From: Desulfomicrobium macestii
Lineage (GTDB): Bacteria > Desulfobacterota > Desulfovibrionia > Desulfovibrionales > Desulfomicrobiaceae
Direction of reading: 5' to 3'
Length of the DNA stretch: 64,000 nt
NCBI RefSeq assembly: GCF_014873765.1
Contig: NZ_JADBGG010000006.1
Span: 62,001-126,000 of the forward strand
Position numbers and translations under genes: made by a program. Positions 41,621 through 51,802 of this stretch are shown here, piece by piece. Below the pieces are notes generated by a model that had not been told where the DNA came from, made no database searches, and saw nothing but the letters and a program-made list of their open reading frames with translations. Numbering within the stretch: the stretch's first letter is position 1; every line of letters begins with the position of its first letter.

Positions 41621-43077
41621 GCAATTTCAAGACCGGCGGCCCCTTCATCACCCGCTTCGCCCCCAGTCCCACGGGAGGGCTGCACCTTGGCAACGTGCGC
41701 ACGGCCATCCTCAATCATCTTCTGGCCAGACAAAGCGGCGGAAAATTTCTGCTTCGTCTTGAAGACACGGATCAGGAACGCTCCACCTTCGCCGCCGAAG
41801 CCGCCATCCTGTGGTCCATGTCCTGGCTTGGGCTTGTGCCCGACGAACCGGTGCGTCACCAGAGCCTGCGCCTTCATCTCTACCGTCGCGCCGTTGACGG
41901 CCTGGTGGCCCAAGACCGCGCCTACCCCTGCTTCTGCACCGATGCCGAACTGGAACAGGACCGCAAGGAAGCCGCGGCCAGGAATCTTCCTCCCCGCTAC
42001 AGCGGCCGCTGCGCCCGCATGTCACGCGATGAGCGCGCCGAGAGGCTGAACCGGGGCGACGCCCATGCCATCCGTTTCCGCCTGCCTGAAAAGCCGGAGG
42101 TCAGCTTCAAGGATCTCGTCAAGGGGCAGATTACCCTTCCGGCAGGCGCTTTCGGCGACTTCGTGCTGCTGCGCTCGAACGGCTGGCCCAGCTACAATCT
42201 GGCCGTGGTCGTCGACGACGCGGACATGGGCGTCAATCTGGTGCTGCGCGGCGAGGACCACCTGACCAACACGGCCCGTCAAATCCTGCTCTACGAAGCC
42301 CTTGGGCTCACGGCTCCGGCTTTCGCCCACCACGGCCTGCTCATGGACACGGACGGCAAGAAGCTTTCGAAGCGCAGCGGCGCCCTGAGCATTCCCGAAT
42401 GCATGGAAATGGGTCTTGAACCTCTGGCCGTGGTCCAGTATCTGGCGTCCTTGTCCGGCGCCCTGCCCACCAAGAATCTTTTCGCCTCTCTTGACGAGAT
42501 GGCCCGGGCCTTCAACCCCTTCGCGCTGGGCCGGGGCAACGCGGTCATGAGCCTCGACGAGCTGACGGCCCTGAGCGCGCGCGTTTTTCGGGCGGCGGAT
42601 CCTGCGGATCAAATCCGGCAGCTAGACGAAACCTTGCCTGCCGAGAACGCCTGGCACGAATTCGATCCGCAAGTCCGCCTGCATCTGCTGGCCAGCCTGC
42701 GCGAAAATGCGGCGAACATGCATGAACTGCGCGCCCTGCTGCCTCTCTTCACGGAAAAAGAGGCCCGCTTCACCTCGGGGGCGCTGACCGAACTGGCCGA
42801 GAGCCTGCCGGTGCTTGCCGCCCTTGACCAGGCCATGTCCGCGCACAGTCCGGACTCGCGTCTGGAAAAGGACGCCGCCGGCGCCGTGTTGCGCAAAACG
42901 GGTGAAGAAGCCGGAGCCAAGGGCCGAAAACTCTACCACCCCATACGGCTGGCCCTGACCGGCAGCGAAAACGGCCCTGAGCTTGCCACGCTGCTTACGC
43001 TTTTGCCGGCCGGCCTGATCAGGGAGCGTGTACAAACGGTGCTGAACATATTTTCCCATTGCAACCACAAGGAATGA
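41617..43077 (+). CDS. gltX: Glutamyl-tRNA synthetase
   Basis: A 486-residue class I tRNA synthetase that charges tRNA-Glu. The HIGH-type motif is FAPSPTGGLHLGN near residue 13 and the KMSKS-type motif is KKLSKRSG near residue 250. The C-terminal anticodon-binding helices follow. Start at 41617 (MSNFKTGGPF) with AAGGAAG upstream, overlapping the ispDF stop. Confidence 0.96.
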   Translation: MSNFKTGGPFITRFAPSPTGGLHLGNVRTAILNHLLARQSGGKFLLRLEDTDQERSTFAAEAAILWSMSWLGLVPDEPVRHQSLRLHLYRRAVDGLVAQDRAYPCFCTDAELEQDRKEAAARNLPPRYSGRCARMSRDERAERLNRGDAHAIRFRLPEKPEVSFKDLVKGQITLPAGAFGDFVLLRSNGWPSYNLAVVVDDADMGVNLVLRGEDHLTNTARQILLYEALGLTAPAFAHHGLLMDTDGKKLSKRSGALSIPECMEMGLEPLAVVQYLASLSGALPTKNLFASLDEMARAFNPFALGRGNAVMSLDELTALSARVFRAADPADQIRQLDETLPAENAWHEFDPQVRLHLLASLRENAANMHELRALLPLFTEKEARFTSGALTELAESLPVLAALDQAMSAHSPDSRLEKDAAGAVLRKTGEEAGAKGRKLYHPIRLALTGSENGPELATLLTLLPAGLIRERVQTVLNIFSHCNHKE

Positions 43078-43079
43078 GC

Positions 43080-44549
43080 ATGCAGATCTACAATAGCCTT
43101 ACCAGGAAAAAAGAGGAATTCGTCCCGCTCAAACCCGGTCATGTGTCCATGTACGTCTGCGGCATCACGGCCTACGACTACTGCCACATCGGACACGCAC
43201 GCTCCGCCGTGGTCTTCGACGTCCTGGTCCGCTATCTGCGCTACATCGGCATGCAGGTCACCTTTGTGCGCAACTTCACCGACGTGGACGACAAGATCAT
43301 CAATCGCGCCAACCGCGAGGGCACGGATTTCGAGACCATCGCCCGCACATACATCGACGCCTTCTACACCGACATGGACCGCCTCGGCATCCTGCGGGCC
43401 GACATCGAACCCAAGGCCACCGAGCATATCAAGGAGATGATCGAACTCTGCGAAAATCTCATCGCCAAAGGCCACGCCTACTCGACGCCCAGCGGCGACG
43501 TCTATTTCCGTGTTCGCTCCTACGACGATTACGGCAAGCTCTCCGGACGCAACGTCGAGGAGCTGATGTCCGGGGCGCGCATCGAACCGGGCGAGAAAAA
43601 AGAGGATCCTCTCGATTTCGCCCTGTGGAAGGGCGCAAAGCCTGGCGAACCGTCCTGGCCCAGTCCCTGGGGACCGGGCCGTCCGGGCTGGCACATCGAA
43701 TGTTCGGCCATGAGCGAACGCTACCTGCCCCTGCCCTTCGACATCCACGGCGGCGGACAGGATCTGGCCTTCCCGCACCACGAAAACGAGCGCGCCCAGA
43801 CCGAGGCAGCCACGGACAAGCAGTTCGTGCGCTACTGGGTGCACAACGGGTTCGTGCAGATCAATTCCGAGAAGATGTCGAAATCACTCAATAATTTTGT
43901 GACCATCCGCGACATCCTGGCCAACTACCTGCCCGAGGTGCTGCGCTTCTTCCTCATCACCAAGCATTACCGCAGCCCCCTGGATTACACCGCCGACGCA
44001 CTCGAAGAATCGGAACGCGCCCTGAAGCGGATCTACCTGACCAAGGCCGCCGCCGAGGCGCACGTGGCCGGAACCAAATGGACCGCCACGCCTCTTCCGG
44101 CCGAAATCGTGGTCGAAGCCACCGCACTGGAAGCCAAATGGGACGAGTCCATGGCCGACGACATGAACACGGCCGCGGCCCTTGGCCACGTCTTCGTGCT
44201 GATGAAGATCGTCAACCGCATCCTGGAAGACAAGGCCCTCAAAAAGTCCGAAGAAGGCCGCGACATGATCCGCCATGCCCTCAAGCTGTTCGAACGCTGG
44301 GGCGAAGTGCTCGGCCTTTTCCTCATGCCCAGCAGCGATTTCCTGGCCCAGCTCAAGCAAAGCCGAGTGCAGCGCAGGAAAATCGACACCGAACTGGTGC
44401 AGGCCAAACTGCAGGAACGCATGGAAGCCCGCTCGGCCAAGGATTTTGCCCGCTCCGACGCCATCCGCGACGAACTTCTCGCGCTGGGAGTGACCATTCA
44501 GGACACGGCCCAGGGCGTTCAGTGGGACGTGGAATGTGCCGAGAAATAA
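43080..44549 (+). CDS. cysS: Cysteinyl-tRNA synthetase
   Basis: A 489-residue class I synthetase charging tRNA-Cys. Zinc ligand Cys in [19 protein letters not shown] (with the HIGH motif), the KMSKSLNNF motif near residue 267, and a DALR domain at the C-terminus. The start at 43080 is preferred over ATG 43074 since AAGGA stands 6 bases before it. It ends the ispDF-gltX-cysS unit. Confidence 0.96.
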   Translation: MQIYNSLTRKKEEFVPLKPGHVSMYVCGITAYDYCHIGHARSAVVFDVLVRYLRYIGMQVTFVRNFTDVDDKIINRANREGTDFETIARTYIDAFYTDMDRLGILRADIEPKATEHIKEMIELCENLIAKGHAYSTPSGDVYFRVRSYDDYGKLSGRNVEELMSGARIEPGEKKEDPLDFALWKGAKPGEPSWPSPWGPGRPGWHIECSAMSERYLPLPFDIHGGGQDLAFPHHENERAQTEAATDKQFVRYWVHNGFVQINSEKMSKSLNNFVTIRDILANYLPEVLRFFLITKHYRSPLDYTADALEESERALKRIYLTKAAAEAHVAGTKWTATPLPAEIVVEATALEAKWDESMADDMNTAAALGHVFVLMKIVNRILEDKALKKSEEGRDMIRHALKLFERWGEVLGLFLMPSSDFLAQLKQSRVQRRKIDTELVQAKLQERMEARSAKDFARSDAIRDELLALGVTIQDTAQGVQWDVECAEK

Positions 44550-44602
44550 GGAAGAGCCCGCGCCCCGACAAGGGCGCGCCCTTGCCCCAAGGACATGAAC
44601 GA

Positions 44603-44635
44603 CGAAAGGCCGCGCAATGCGGCCTTTCGATTTTT
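44603..44635 (+). terminator. Rho-independent terminator after cysS
   Basis: An 11-bp perfect stem, CGAAAGGCCGC with GCGGCCTTTCG, loop GCAAT, followed by ATTTTT. Confidence 0.92.
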
Positions 44636-44655
44636 ATCACCAACGCACAATCCTG

Positions 44656-46704
44656 TCATTCGAAGAGGTTCTTCAAGCCCTCCACGCCCTTGTTCAGTCC
44701 CGAACCCACACCTTTTATGACTTCCTGCACGGCCTGCCCGCCGCGCAAGCCCAAACCTCGCAAGACCGCTTCCATATCGGGACTGATGGTAGGCTGACGC
44801 ACCGGCCCGCTGATCCGCACCGGCACACTGCTCAAGCCCAAAGAACCTTCGTCGAAGTTGCCCTCGCTTCCGGCAAGCTCGATGAGCAGCCTGAAATCCA
44901 AAACCTCGCGCACCAGATCCGTCTGTCCGTTACCCGTGACGCGAAATCGCGGCGCAAGAAGAAAAAGATCGGGCGTCGTCTCCACCCCTCTGGTTATGGT
45001 TCCGCTGGCTGAAAGAACGGAAAAAACCGTGCGCGGGGGTTCCTGCGGTCCTGGGGAAAGGCCTTTGACCTTGCGGATTCCATCGCGCAGCAACTGCGAG
45101 ACGTTCACGTCGCTTAGGGCGCCGTCGGACACCTTGAAATCCACTTTCCCTTTCAGATTGCGCCGCAGATCCATCGTGCTTTGCCCGGAAGTATCAAGGG
45201 CGGCGCTGCTCTGCATGGTGCCCGAAAGACTCTCCCTGCCATGCAGATCGCGCAGCAATGACCCAATCTGCAAGGCGCCTATGGAATGCGACCAGGAATA
45301 CGCGGGTATCTGTCGGCGCACATCAAGGGAGGCCGAGCCTTTCAAACTTCCGCCATACAGGCTTGATTCGATCCGGGGCATGTCGAACAGGCCATCCGTG
45401 GCCGTCAGACGGATGCGCGAATCGGAAACACGCAGATTGATTACGTTCAGGGTATCCACCGCCAAAGTAGCATTCAGATTCAGCTTGCGCATCATCGAGA
45501 CAGGAAGGTCGATGCGCTCTTCCGAAGCCCCAGGCAGAGCCTCCTTTGCGCCGTCATCGGACCGGATGCGGTAGCGGTCCAGATTCAAGGTATCGATATG
45601 CATATCCAGTTCGATTTGCGGATCCGTGCGACCTTGAACGGATACACGGCCGTTCAGCGCCTGTCTGTCGAGCACGAGACTCAGATCCGTCGCCTCGAAA
45701 CGGCCCCCACCGGCTGCCCACTTGCAGGAAAAGGCAGCCTCTTCCAAAGCGGCAGGGTCCGTGAAATTCGGCAGAGGAATAGCTAGCCGCGCAAAGGCTT
45801 CCTTCGGATTGAATCGTGCGACTTCAAGAAAACCGTTGGTGCCGGCGTCGCTTGAAGGCTGCGCCGAAAAAACGATATCAAGCCCCAGCCCCTCCATGCG
45901 TGCGTTCTCCATCCGGCCGTCCGTAGATAAATAATCTCCCGAAAAAGATATTACTTCAGGACTGTTTGGCAGACTTTCGCCTGACAGGACGGCTTTGAGG
46001 ACCAGATTCTCGAGACTGAGCCGGTCGAGATCCAGAATCGCCTTGGCGGTAAAATCAAGCTCGCCAGTGATTTCGTTGCGTTTGGCCATTGCATGCGTGT
46101 CCACCACAAACGGTTCGCCAAAAGCAAAATCAGAAACGTCAAGACGAATTCCGTCGACCTCAAAACTCTCCCCTCCAAGCTTGTCATCCCAGACAATACG
46201 GGCATCCGTGATTTCAAGTCCGTCCACAATGAGGCCCGCCAGGTAAGGAACACGCTTGTCCCGGGCCAGAACGGGAGTGTCTGGAGCACTGTCTTCAACC
46301 GAATCGGGCGTGGCAAGATCCATCCAATTTCCGCGCCCATTCGCATCGCGGGACAGAAACAGGGAAAGCCCTTCGATATCAATGGCCACAACTTCGAGCC
46401 GTGACGATAGAAGAGGCAGAAGACGAGCCTTCAGATGCGCGCCGTTCAGGGTCATGAAGGGTCCGCTGAAACCTTCGCCGTTCCCAAGCTCAAGGTCACC
46501 GATGGAAACGGACAGATAGGGAAAGAATTTAAGCCCCAGATCCCCGGAAATGGTCAGCTCGCGCCCGGTGTTGTCGCGCACGGCTTTTATGATCTGCGGC
46601 TTGAAATCATTGGGGTCGACCGTCATGAGCAGCACCCCTGCAAGAATTCCGCAAAGCAGAATCAGGCCCAAAAGACCGCGCACGATCCAAGTTCGAATAT
46701 TCAT
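44656..46704 (-). CDS. AsmA-family envelope protein
   Basis: A 682-residue protein with one N-terminal TM segment (residues ~8-28), the AsmA N-terminal domain (GRELTISGDLGLKFFPYLSV, GNGEGFSGPF) and a C-terminal AsmA domain with GLSLFL/GSLKGSASLDV-type beta-rich repeats and VNVSQLLRDGI. AsmA-like proteins span the periplasm and probably move phospholipids to, or shape, the outer membrane. The start at 46704 (MNIRTWIVRG) has GGGGAAGA upstream. Single-gene unit, convergent with cysS. Confidence 0.9.
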   Translation of the reverse strand: MNIRTWIVRGLLGLILLCGILAGVLLMTVDPNDFKPQIIKAVRDNTGRELTISGDLGLKFFPYLSVSIGDLELGNGEGFSGPFMTLNGAHLKARLLPLLSSRLEVVAIDIEGLSLFLSRDANGRGNWMDLATPDSVEDSAPDTPVLARDKRVPYLAGLIVDGLEITDARIVWDDKLGGESFEVDGIRLDVSDFAFGEPFVVDTHAMAKRNEITGELDFTAKAILDLDRLSLENLVLKAVLSGESLPNSPEVISFSGDYLSTDGRMENARMEGLGLDIVFSAQPSSDAGTNGFLEVARFNPKEAFARLAIPLPNFTDPAALEEAAFSCKWAAGGGRFEATDLSLVLDRQALNGRVSVQGRTDPQIELDMHIDTLNLDRYRIRSDDGAKEALPGASEERIDLPVSMMRKLNLNATLAVDTLNVINLRVSDSRIRLTATDGLFDMPRIESSLYGGSLKGSASLDVRRQIPAYSWSHSIGALQIGSLLRDLHGRESLSGTMQSSAALDTSGQSTMDLRRNLKGKVDFKVSDGALSDVNVSQLLRDGIRKVKGLSPGPQEPPRTVFSVLSASGTITRGVETTPDLFLLAPRFRVTGNGQTDLVREVLDFRLLIELAGSEGNFDEGSLGLSSVPVRISGPVRQPTISPDMEAVLRGLGLRGGQAVQEVIKGVGSGLNKGVEGLKNLFE

Positions 46705-46866
46705 CACATCTTCCCCTGGTAAAGTGTTGGAGCGAGAAGCTGTCATCATCGCGGGTCATGATGATAGCTGCTCGCACAAAAACACCATAAAGACAAAACA
46801 CGTCGGGATAAAGGGAGGAAACCCGTAGAAACGCCGGACAGGATGGAATCGGGGCATCGATTTGCT

Positions 46867-46891
46867 AAAAAAAAGCCGGCTTTCGCCGGCT
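46867..46891 (-). terminator. Terminator of the rnf operon
   Basis: On the minus strand AGCCGGC and GCCGGCT close a GAAA loop and are followed by eight T. It lies 34 bases after the apbE stop. Confidence 0.92.
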
Positions 46892-46924
46892 CTTGTGATC
46901 GATAAAATCAATAATCTTTGGCTG

Positions 46925-47938
46925 TTAACTCCACTCTGGAGATGCAAGACGTGCACCGGTGGAGGTCACCAGCAGACAGGAATGACCAGGCAGGGAAGAC
47001 GTCAGGCGCAAGGCTTCACGCGGAGACATGAGACTCAGCGCCGTGGCCAGACCGTCAGCCTGCATGACCGTGGGCGCCTGAACACTGACGCTCTTGATAT
47101 ACTGCGGGGAAGTGCCCGTCTCGGGATTGATCAGATGGGTCGATTTGCGGGAAGAATCAAAATAGACTTCATAGCCGCCGGAAGTGGCTACCGCACCGGA
47201 ACGCATTTCGATCACGGCAGGATAGTCACCCTGCTTGTCCGGATCTTCGATGGCGATGCGCCACGGACGGCCGTCACCCTTGGGTGAACCCTGGACACGG
47301 ATGTCTCCGCCGGCGTCGATCATGTAATGGGCGACACCGAGCGACTTGAGCGTGTCCGCCGCGCAGTCGGCTATGTATCCTTTGGCGATACCATCAAGAG
47401 TCGCGCCCATACCGGAAGCGGCGAACTTCAGATCGGATCCGGTCTGCCGCAAGCGGCCGGTATCAACCAGAGCCAAGGCTTCTTTGAGTTCCCGCGCGTC
47501 CGGCCGCCCCTTGGAACGCTCCATGAGATTGACCACAGGTGCGACAGTCATGTCGAAACGTCCGCCGGATTGACGGTGCAACGTGCGCCCGTGGGCCATG
47601 ACATCAAGCAGTTCCTGCGGAGATCCGGAAAGACGTCCGTGAACATTCAGGACGGACAGGGCGGTATTTGAATCAAATCGGCTCAAAATGCCGATCAAAC
47701 GGTTCATTTCATCAAAGGCGCGGCCGATGGCTTCCTGCCCCTGATTCGTGCTCGGCGTCATGACGGTCATGCCGACAATGGTGCCCATGAGCATGCGCTT
47801 TTCGGTGGTCGTGACCAGGCCGACGGCAGCCATGGCCGGAACCACGCGCAATGCGGGAGCCAGGGCTGCCCCGCCAGCGAGCACAGCCAGTTTTTTCAGA
47901 AAGTCACGGCGGTCTTGAGTGTGGGTCCCATGCTTCAT
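46925..47938 (-). CDS. apbE: FAD:protein FMN transferase (ApbE), exported
   Basis: A 337-residue flavin transferase with an N-terminal Tat-type signal (DRRDFLKKLAVLAGG) that sends it to the periplasm. ApbE features include MGTIVGMTV, SRFDSNTALSVLN, GATLDGIAKGYIAD, IDAGGDIRVQG and TSGGYEVYF. It links FMN covalently to threonine residues of RnfG and RnfD. It is the last gene of the rnf operon, 27 bases after rnfB, and precedes the operon terminator. Confidence 0.95.
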   Translation of the reverse strand: MKHGTHTQDRRDFLKKLAVLAGGAALAPALRVVPAMAAVGLVTTTEKRMLMGTIVGMTVMTPSTNQGQEAIGRAFDEMNRLIGILSRFDSNTALSVLNVHGRLSGSPQELLDVMAHGRTLHRQSGGRFDMTVAPVVNLMERSKGRPDARELKEALALVDTGRLRQTGSDLKFAASGMGATLDGIAKGYIADCAADTLKSLGVAHYMIDAGGDIRVQGSPKGDGRPWRIAIEDPDKQGDYPAVIEMRSGAVATSGGYEVYFDSSRKSTHLINPETGTSPQYIKSVSVQAPTVMQADGLATALSLMSPREALRLTSSLPGHSCLLVTSTGARLASPEWS

Positions 47939-47965
47939 TGTTATGCTCCGATTCTGTGGCGTGGG

Positions 47966-48847
47966 TTAGGCGTTCAGGTCCGCGACATGTGATTCTTCAG
48001 GATAACGCGCGGGATCCATGTCGGGCGCTGCCGACATCAACTCGGGATTCAGGCAACGCAGGATATTGCGAGGACATTTCTCCACACACACTTCCTCGCA
48101 AGAGGGACCATAGGCCAGACACGCCTTGTGATCGATGAAGATGCGCTCATCGACCAGGGAGATGCACTGGGCCGGGCATTTCTTGATGCAGGCGCCACAG
48201 CTGATGCATCCGACTTCACAGACATCCTTGACGGCCTTGCCCTTGTCCTGGGACGAACAGAAAACCATCACGCGTGAGCGTCTGGGAATGAGTTCGAGAA
48301 TCGAGTTTGGACAGGTCCGCACGCACGTGCCGCAGCTGGTGCATTTATCCGGAGCGATATGAACCAGATCATTCTCGATCCACATGGCGTCAAAGGGACA
48401 TGCGCGAACACAATCCCCGAATCCGAGGCAGGAATACTTGCAGGCGTCAGGGCCATCCTGCACCAGCTTCGCAGCGGCACAACTTTCAATGCCGAAGTAC
48501 TCGAACTTTTTGGCGACATTGCCTTCGACCTTGATACAGCGCCGGAAAGCGACCTCTGGTTCGGAGTCGCCGGCAGCCTTGCCGGTAAGCTCCGCCACTC
48601 TGGTGGCGACATCGGGACCGCCGGCGCAACATTTGTTGGGTGGCATGTCGGGGTCATTGATGACTGCGGCAGCGTATGCTTCGCAACCTGCGAATCCACA
48701 GCCGCCGCAGTTGGCGCCGGGCAGAGCCTCAGTGACAACCTCGATGCGCGGGTCCTCTTCGACATACAAGACTTTGGACGCAATGGCCAAAATACCAGCC
48801 GACGCGAACCCCAAGCTGAAAAGTGTCAAAACGGATACAGTAATCAT
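47966..48847 (-). CDS. rnfB: Rnf complex subunit B, ferredoxin-oxidising iron-sulfur protein
   Basis: A 293-residue subunit. One N-terminal TM helix, the Fe4S4 domain with CGGCGFAGCEAYAAA, and several [4Fe-4S] ferredoxin motifs (CVRACPFDAM, CTSCGTCVRTCP, CISCGACIKKCP and CVEKCPRNIL). It takes electrons from reduced ferredoxin. Longer than E. coli RsxB, as in other sulfate reducers. Confidence 0.95.
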   Translation of the reverse strand: MITVSVLTLFSLGFASAGILAIASKVLYVEEDPRIEVVTEALPGANCGGCGFAGCEAYAAAVINDPDMPPNKCCAGGPDVATRVAELTGKAAGDSEPEVAFRRCIKVEGNVAKKFEYFGIESCAAAKLVQDGPDACKYSCLGFGDCVRACPFDAMWIENDLVHIAPDKCTSCGTCVRTCPNSILELIPRRSRVMVFCSSQDKGKAVKDVCEVGCISCGACIKKCPAQCISLVDERIFIDHKACLAYGPSCEEVCVEKCPRNILRCLNPELMSAAPDMDPARYPEESHVADLNA

Positions 48848-48862
48848 AAAGAAATCTCCACC

Positions 48863-49438
48863 TTAGGCTATCATACCCTTGAACGCCATGAATGCCAGTG
48901 ACATGAGTCCAGCCATGACCAGGCCTATGGGAACACCGCGCATGGCCCGAGGAATCCGCGTGATCTCGAAACGCTCGCGAATTCCCGCGAGCAAAACAAG
49001 AGCCAGCATGAAACCGGTTCCAGCCGCGACGGCATAAAGCAGCGAGGTCACGAAATCGTATTCTTTACGCTGTACCAGAATGGCCACACCCAACACCGCG
49101 CAGTTGGTGGTGATGAGGGGCAGAAAAATACCCAGAGCCTTGTACAACGGTGGAACCATTTTCTTCAAAAACATTTCCACGAACTGCACCAACGCCGCAA
49201 TGACCAGAATGAAGACGATGGTCTGCAGGTAGGCAAGGTGAAAAGGAATCAGGACAAATTTCTGGATGAGAAAGGTGAACATCGTGGCCATGATGGTCAC
49301 GAAAATTACGGCACCGCCCATCCCGATCGACACGCTTTTTTCCTTGGAACAGCCCAGATAGGGACAGTTGCCGAGGTATTGGGCCAAAACTATGTTGTTG
49401 ACAAAGATGGCCGAGATAAAAAGCAGAAAAGTATCCAT
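48863..49438 (-). CDS. rnfA: Rnf complex subunit A
   Basis: A 191-residue protein with six TM segments and the RnfA/NqrE opening LLFISAIFVNNIVLAQYLG, followed by CPYLGCSKE where paired cysteines hold the intramembrane [2Fe-2S] cluster together with RnfE. Confidence 0.96.
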   Translation of the reverse strand: MDTFLLFISAIFVNNIVLAQYLGNCPYLGCSKEKSVSIGMGGAVIFVTIMATMFTFLIQKFVLIPFHLAYLQTIVFILVIAALVQFVEMFLKKMVPPLYKALGIFLPLITTNCAVLGVAILVQRKEYDFVTSLLYAVAAGTGFMLALVLLAGIRERFEITRIPRAMRGVPIGLVMAGLMSLAFMAFKGMIA

Positions 49439-49456
49439 AAGCCGTCACTCCCGTTG

Positions 49457-50176
49457 TTAGCCCTTGGCTGCTTCAAGCCGTTCCAGCTTTTTTTGGTTGA
49501 CGATTTTTTCCAGGCCCTTGCAGGCAGCGCACCCGGAACAACCAGCATCGAAATTGGGATCCAGGACAACACCCTTGCGTTTGGCCTGCCAGGCAGTCAG
49601 AAAATTCATGCCTGCGAGAATGAGCCCGAGGCAGACAAACGCTCCGGGCGCCTGGACCATGAAGGTGAAAGGCTGAAAGTCCGGTCCGAACAGATTAACT
49701 CCGAACAGGGAACCGGCACCGAAGGTCTCGCGAATGCCCCCCAGGAAAGTCAGGGACAAGGTGAAACCGATGCCCATCCCCAACCCGTCGGCCAGGGCCA
49801 GATGGGGGGGATTCTTGGCGGCGAACGCTTCAGCCCGGCCAAGGATGATGCAGTTGACGACGATAAGGGGAACAAAGATGCCCAGCTGCTGGTAAAGCGG
49901 ATATGCAAATGCCTGCATGAGAAGTTCCACGGTAACGACCAGGGAGGCGGAAATCGCGATGAAACAGACGATGCGCACCTTTTTGGGAATGATGTTGCGC
50001 ACCAGGGAAATGATGAAGTTGGAAAGAGCGAGAACGAAGATGACCGCGGCACCCATGCCAAGACCATTGTTGGCGGTATTGGTGACGGCCAAGACAGGAC
50101 ACAAACCCAGCACCAAGCGGAACGGAGGAAGTTCATTCCACAGTCCTTTGGTGAATTCTTTCATTAAACTGGCCAT
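49457..50176 (-). CDS. rnfE: Rnf complex subunit E
   Basis: A 239-residue six-TM protein (NELPPFRLVLGLCPVLAVTN at the N-terminus, homologous to RnfA). The C-terminus carries a cytoplasmic CSGCAACKGLEK stretch. The start at 50176 has AAGGAG 7 bases upstream; the longer frame is not needed. Confidence 0.95.
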   Translation of the reverse strand: MASLMKEFTKGLWNELPPFRLVLGLCPVLAVTNTANNGLGMGAAVIFVLALSNFIISLVRNIIPKKVRIVCFIAISASLVVTVELLMQAFAYPLYQQLGIFVPLIVVNCIILGRAEAFAAKNPPHLALADGLGMGIGFTLSLTFLGGIRETFGAGSLFGVNLFGPDFQPFTFMVQAPGAFVCLGLILAGMNFLTAWQAKRKGVVLDPNFDAGCSGCAACKGLEKIVNQKKLERLEAAKG

Positions 50177-50207
50177 AAAAATTCTCCTTGGGATGATCGC
50201 TAGCCGA

Positions 50208-50789
50208 CTACCACGTGGTTTTGATCGTATCCTTGAGGGCCGCATACCATCCGGCGGCCTGCTTCACAGCATCAGCCGCGGCAATGGATGAGAATGTCGC
50301 GCCTGAAATGGCGTCGATGTCGCCGCCATCCTTTTTAAGGGCGGCTTTCGCCGGATCCTTGGCCTTGAACTGTTTGGTAAAGGCAGGTTCCTGAATGCGC
50401 GAACCAAGCCCGGGCGTTTCCTTGTGGGTGGTGACGCTGATTCCGACGAGATTATCCGCTGCAACGTCAAACCCGACGATCACGTTCACGTCGCCGCCAT
50501 AACCTTTTCCGGACGCTTCCATGGCCACGGCCTGCAATTTGCCACCCTTCAGGGAGGGGAAGACGATAATGGTCTCGTCTTCATTGCCGGGCATGGGCAA
50601 TTTCTTGCGATCGGCAATGGGATCATTGTCGCCCTGCAAAAAAATCTGCTTCAAAGCCGGGCCCTGGACATTGGTCAGGACCTGTTCCTCGATGATGGGA
50701 GTAGTCCAGACCTTGAGCCCGGAGAGGACGAAACCCGCAAGACCGGTGATGGCGGAAAGCACAACCACCATTCGTACAATTTCCATCAT
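50208..50789 (-). CDS. rnfG: Rnf complex subunit G, covalent FMN protein
   Basis: A 193-residue protein with one N-terminal TM and a periplasmic FMN domain. The flavinylation site is the threonine of DAISGATFSS, the motif recognised by ApbE, encoded in the same operon. Confidence 0.95.
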   Translation of the reverse strand: MMEIVRMVVVLSAITGLAGFVLSGLKVWTTPIIEEQVLTNVQGPALKQIFLQGDNDPIADRKKLPMPGNEDETIIVFPSLKGGKLQAVAMEASGKGYGGDVNVIVGFDVAADNLVGISVTTHKETPGLGSRIQEPAFTKQFKAKDPAKAALKKDGGDIDAISGATFSSIAAADAVKQAAGWYAALKDTIKTTW

Positions 50790-50795
50790 ACCGTG

Positions 50796-51752
50796 CTACC
50801 TCCCGCCGAAGGGCTTGGGTTGAATAAGATCAAAAAGCGGCGTGCAGAGATTTGCCAGCAAAATCGCAAAGGGCACGCCATCGGGATAGATGCCATACGT
50901 GCGGATGATGATCACCATCACACCGCCGAAAAAGCCGAACAGCAACATCGGCAAGCGCCACGTTGGGGAGGAAGACGGATAAGGCATCAGGAAAAATGCC
51001 GCCAGCAGGGTGCTACCGGAAAGCAGGTGAAAGACCGGGGATGCGTAAAGCTGGGGATCGATGAAATTGTAGACAAACCCAGCCACTAGAACACCGGCCA
51101 GAAAGGATACCGGAATGAACCAGCGCACCAGCCCTCTGGACATGAGGTAGGCTCCTCCGATGACGATCATCAGAGCCTGGGACGCGCCCAGGGCCCCGAG
51201 ATTCTCTCCCAACAGAAGGCTCATGGGAGTGACCGAGGAGATGGCATCAAGGCCGAAGTACTTGAGTTCGCTCAATGGTTCGATGAGGTCCCATTTGAGA
51301 AGCATCCCGTTCAGGTCAACGAGATCCGGCCAGGAGATGGCCAGCACGGCCCAACCCAGAGCCGGAGCGCAGACCGGACTGCCGCCATATCCGCCGAAGA
51401 CCATGCGCCCGAGGATGACCATGAACGCGGTCCCGAGAATGACCATCCACGCAGGGGCAGTGGCCGGAAGCAAGAAGGCAAAGAGCAGACCATCCACCAG
51501 TGCGCTGAAATCGTCAGAGGTCGGCGCCTGCTTCATGAGCTTCTGCACGACGGCTTCCGTGACCACGGCGGTGAACCCGGCCCACGCCATGACCACTACC
51601 GCATCATAACCGTAACGATACACAGCCATCGCCACCACCGGCAAAATTGCCAGCAGCGTATGAAGCATGTTTTTTTGTAGTGTTGCTCCGGAATGCCACA
51701 GCGGAGCCGAAGCAACGGAATACATTTTCTTTGAAATATCCTGGCTTGCCAT
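50796..51752 (-). CDS. rnfD: Rnf complex subunit D
   Basis: A 318-residue protein of about nine TM segments related to NqrB (WHSGATLQKNMLHTLLAILP at the start, FGGYGGSPVCAPALGWAVL). A likely covalent FMN site is the threonine in DAISSVTPMS. Six bases separate it from rnfG. Confidence 0.94.
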   Translation of the reverse strand: MASQDISKKMYSVASAPLWHSGATLQKNMLHTLLAILPVVAMAVYRYGYDAVVVMAWAGFTAVVTEAVVQKLMKQAPTSDDFSALVDGLLFAFLLPATAPAWMVILGTAFMVILGRMVFGGYGGSPVCAPALGWAVLAISWPDLVDLNGMLLKWDLIEPLSELKYFGLDAISSVTPMSLLLGENLGALGASQALMIVIGGAYLMSRGLVRWFIPVSFLAGVLVAGFVYNFIDPQLYASPVFHLLSGSTLLAAFFLMPYPSSSPTWRLPMLLFGFFGGVMVIIIRTYGIYPDGVPFAILLANLCTPLFDLIQPKPFGGR

Positions 51753-51802
51753 GTGTTTTTATCCTTCCTTGTTCATGACTGATTGAAACGACGCGGGAAG
51801 CA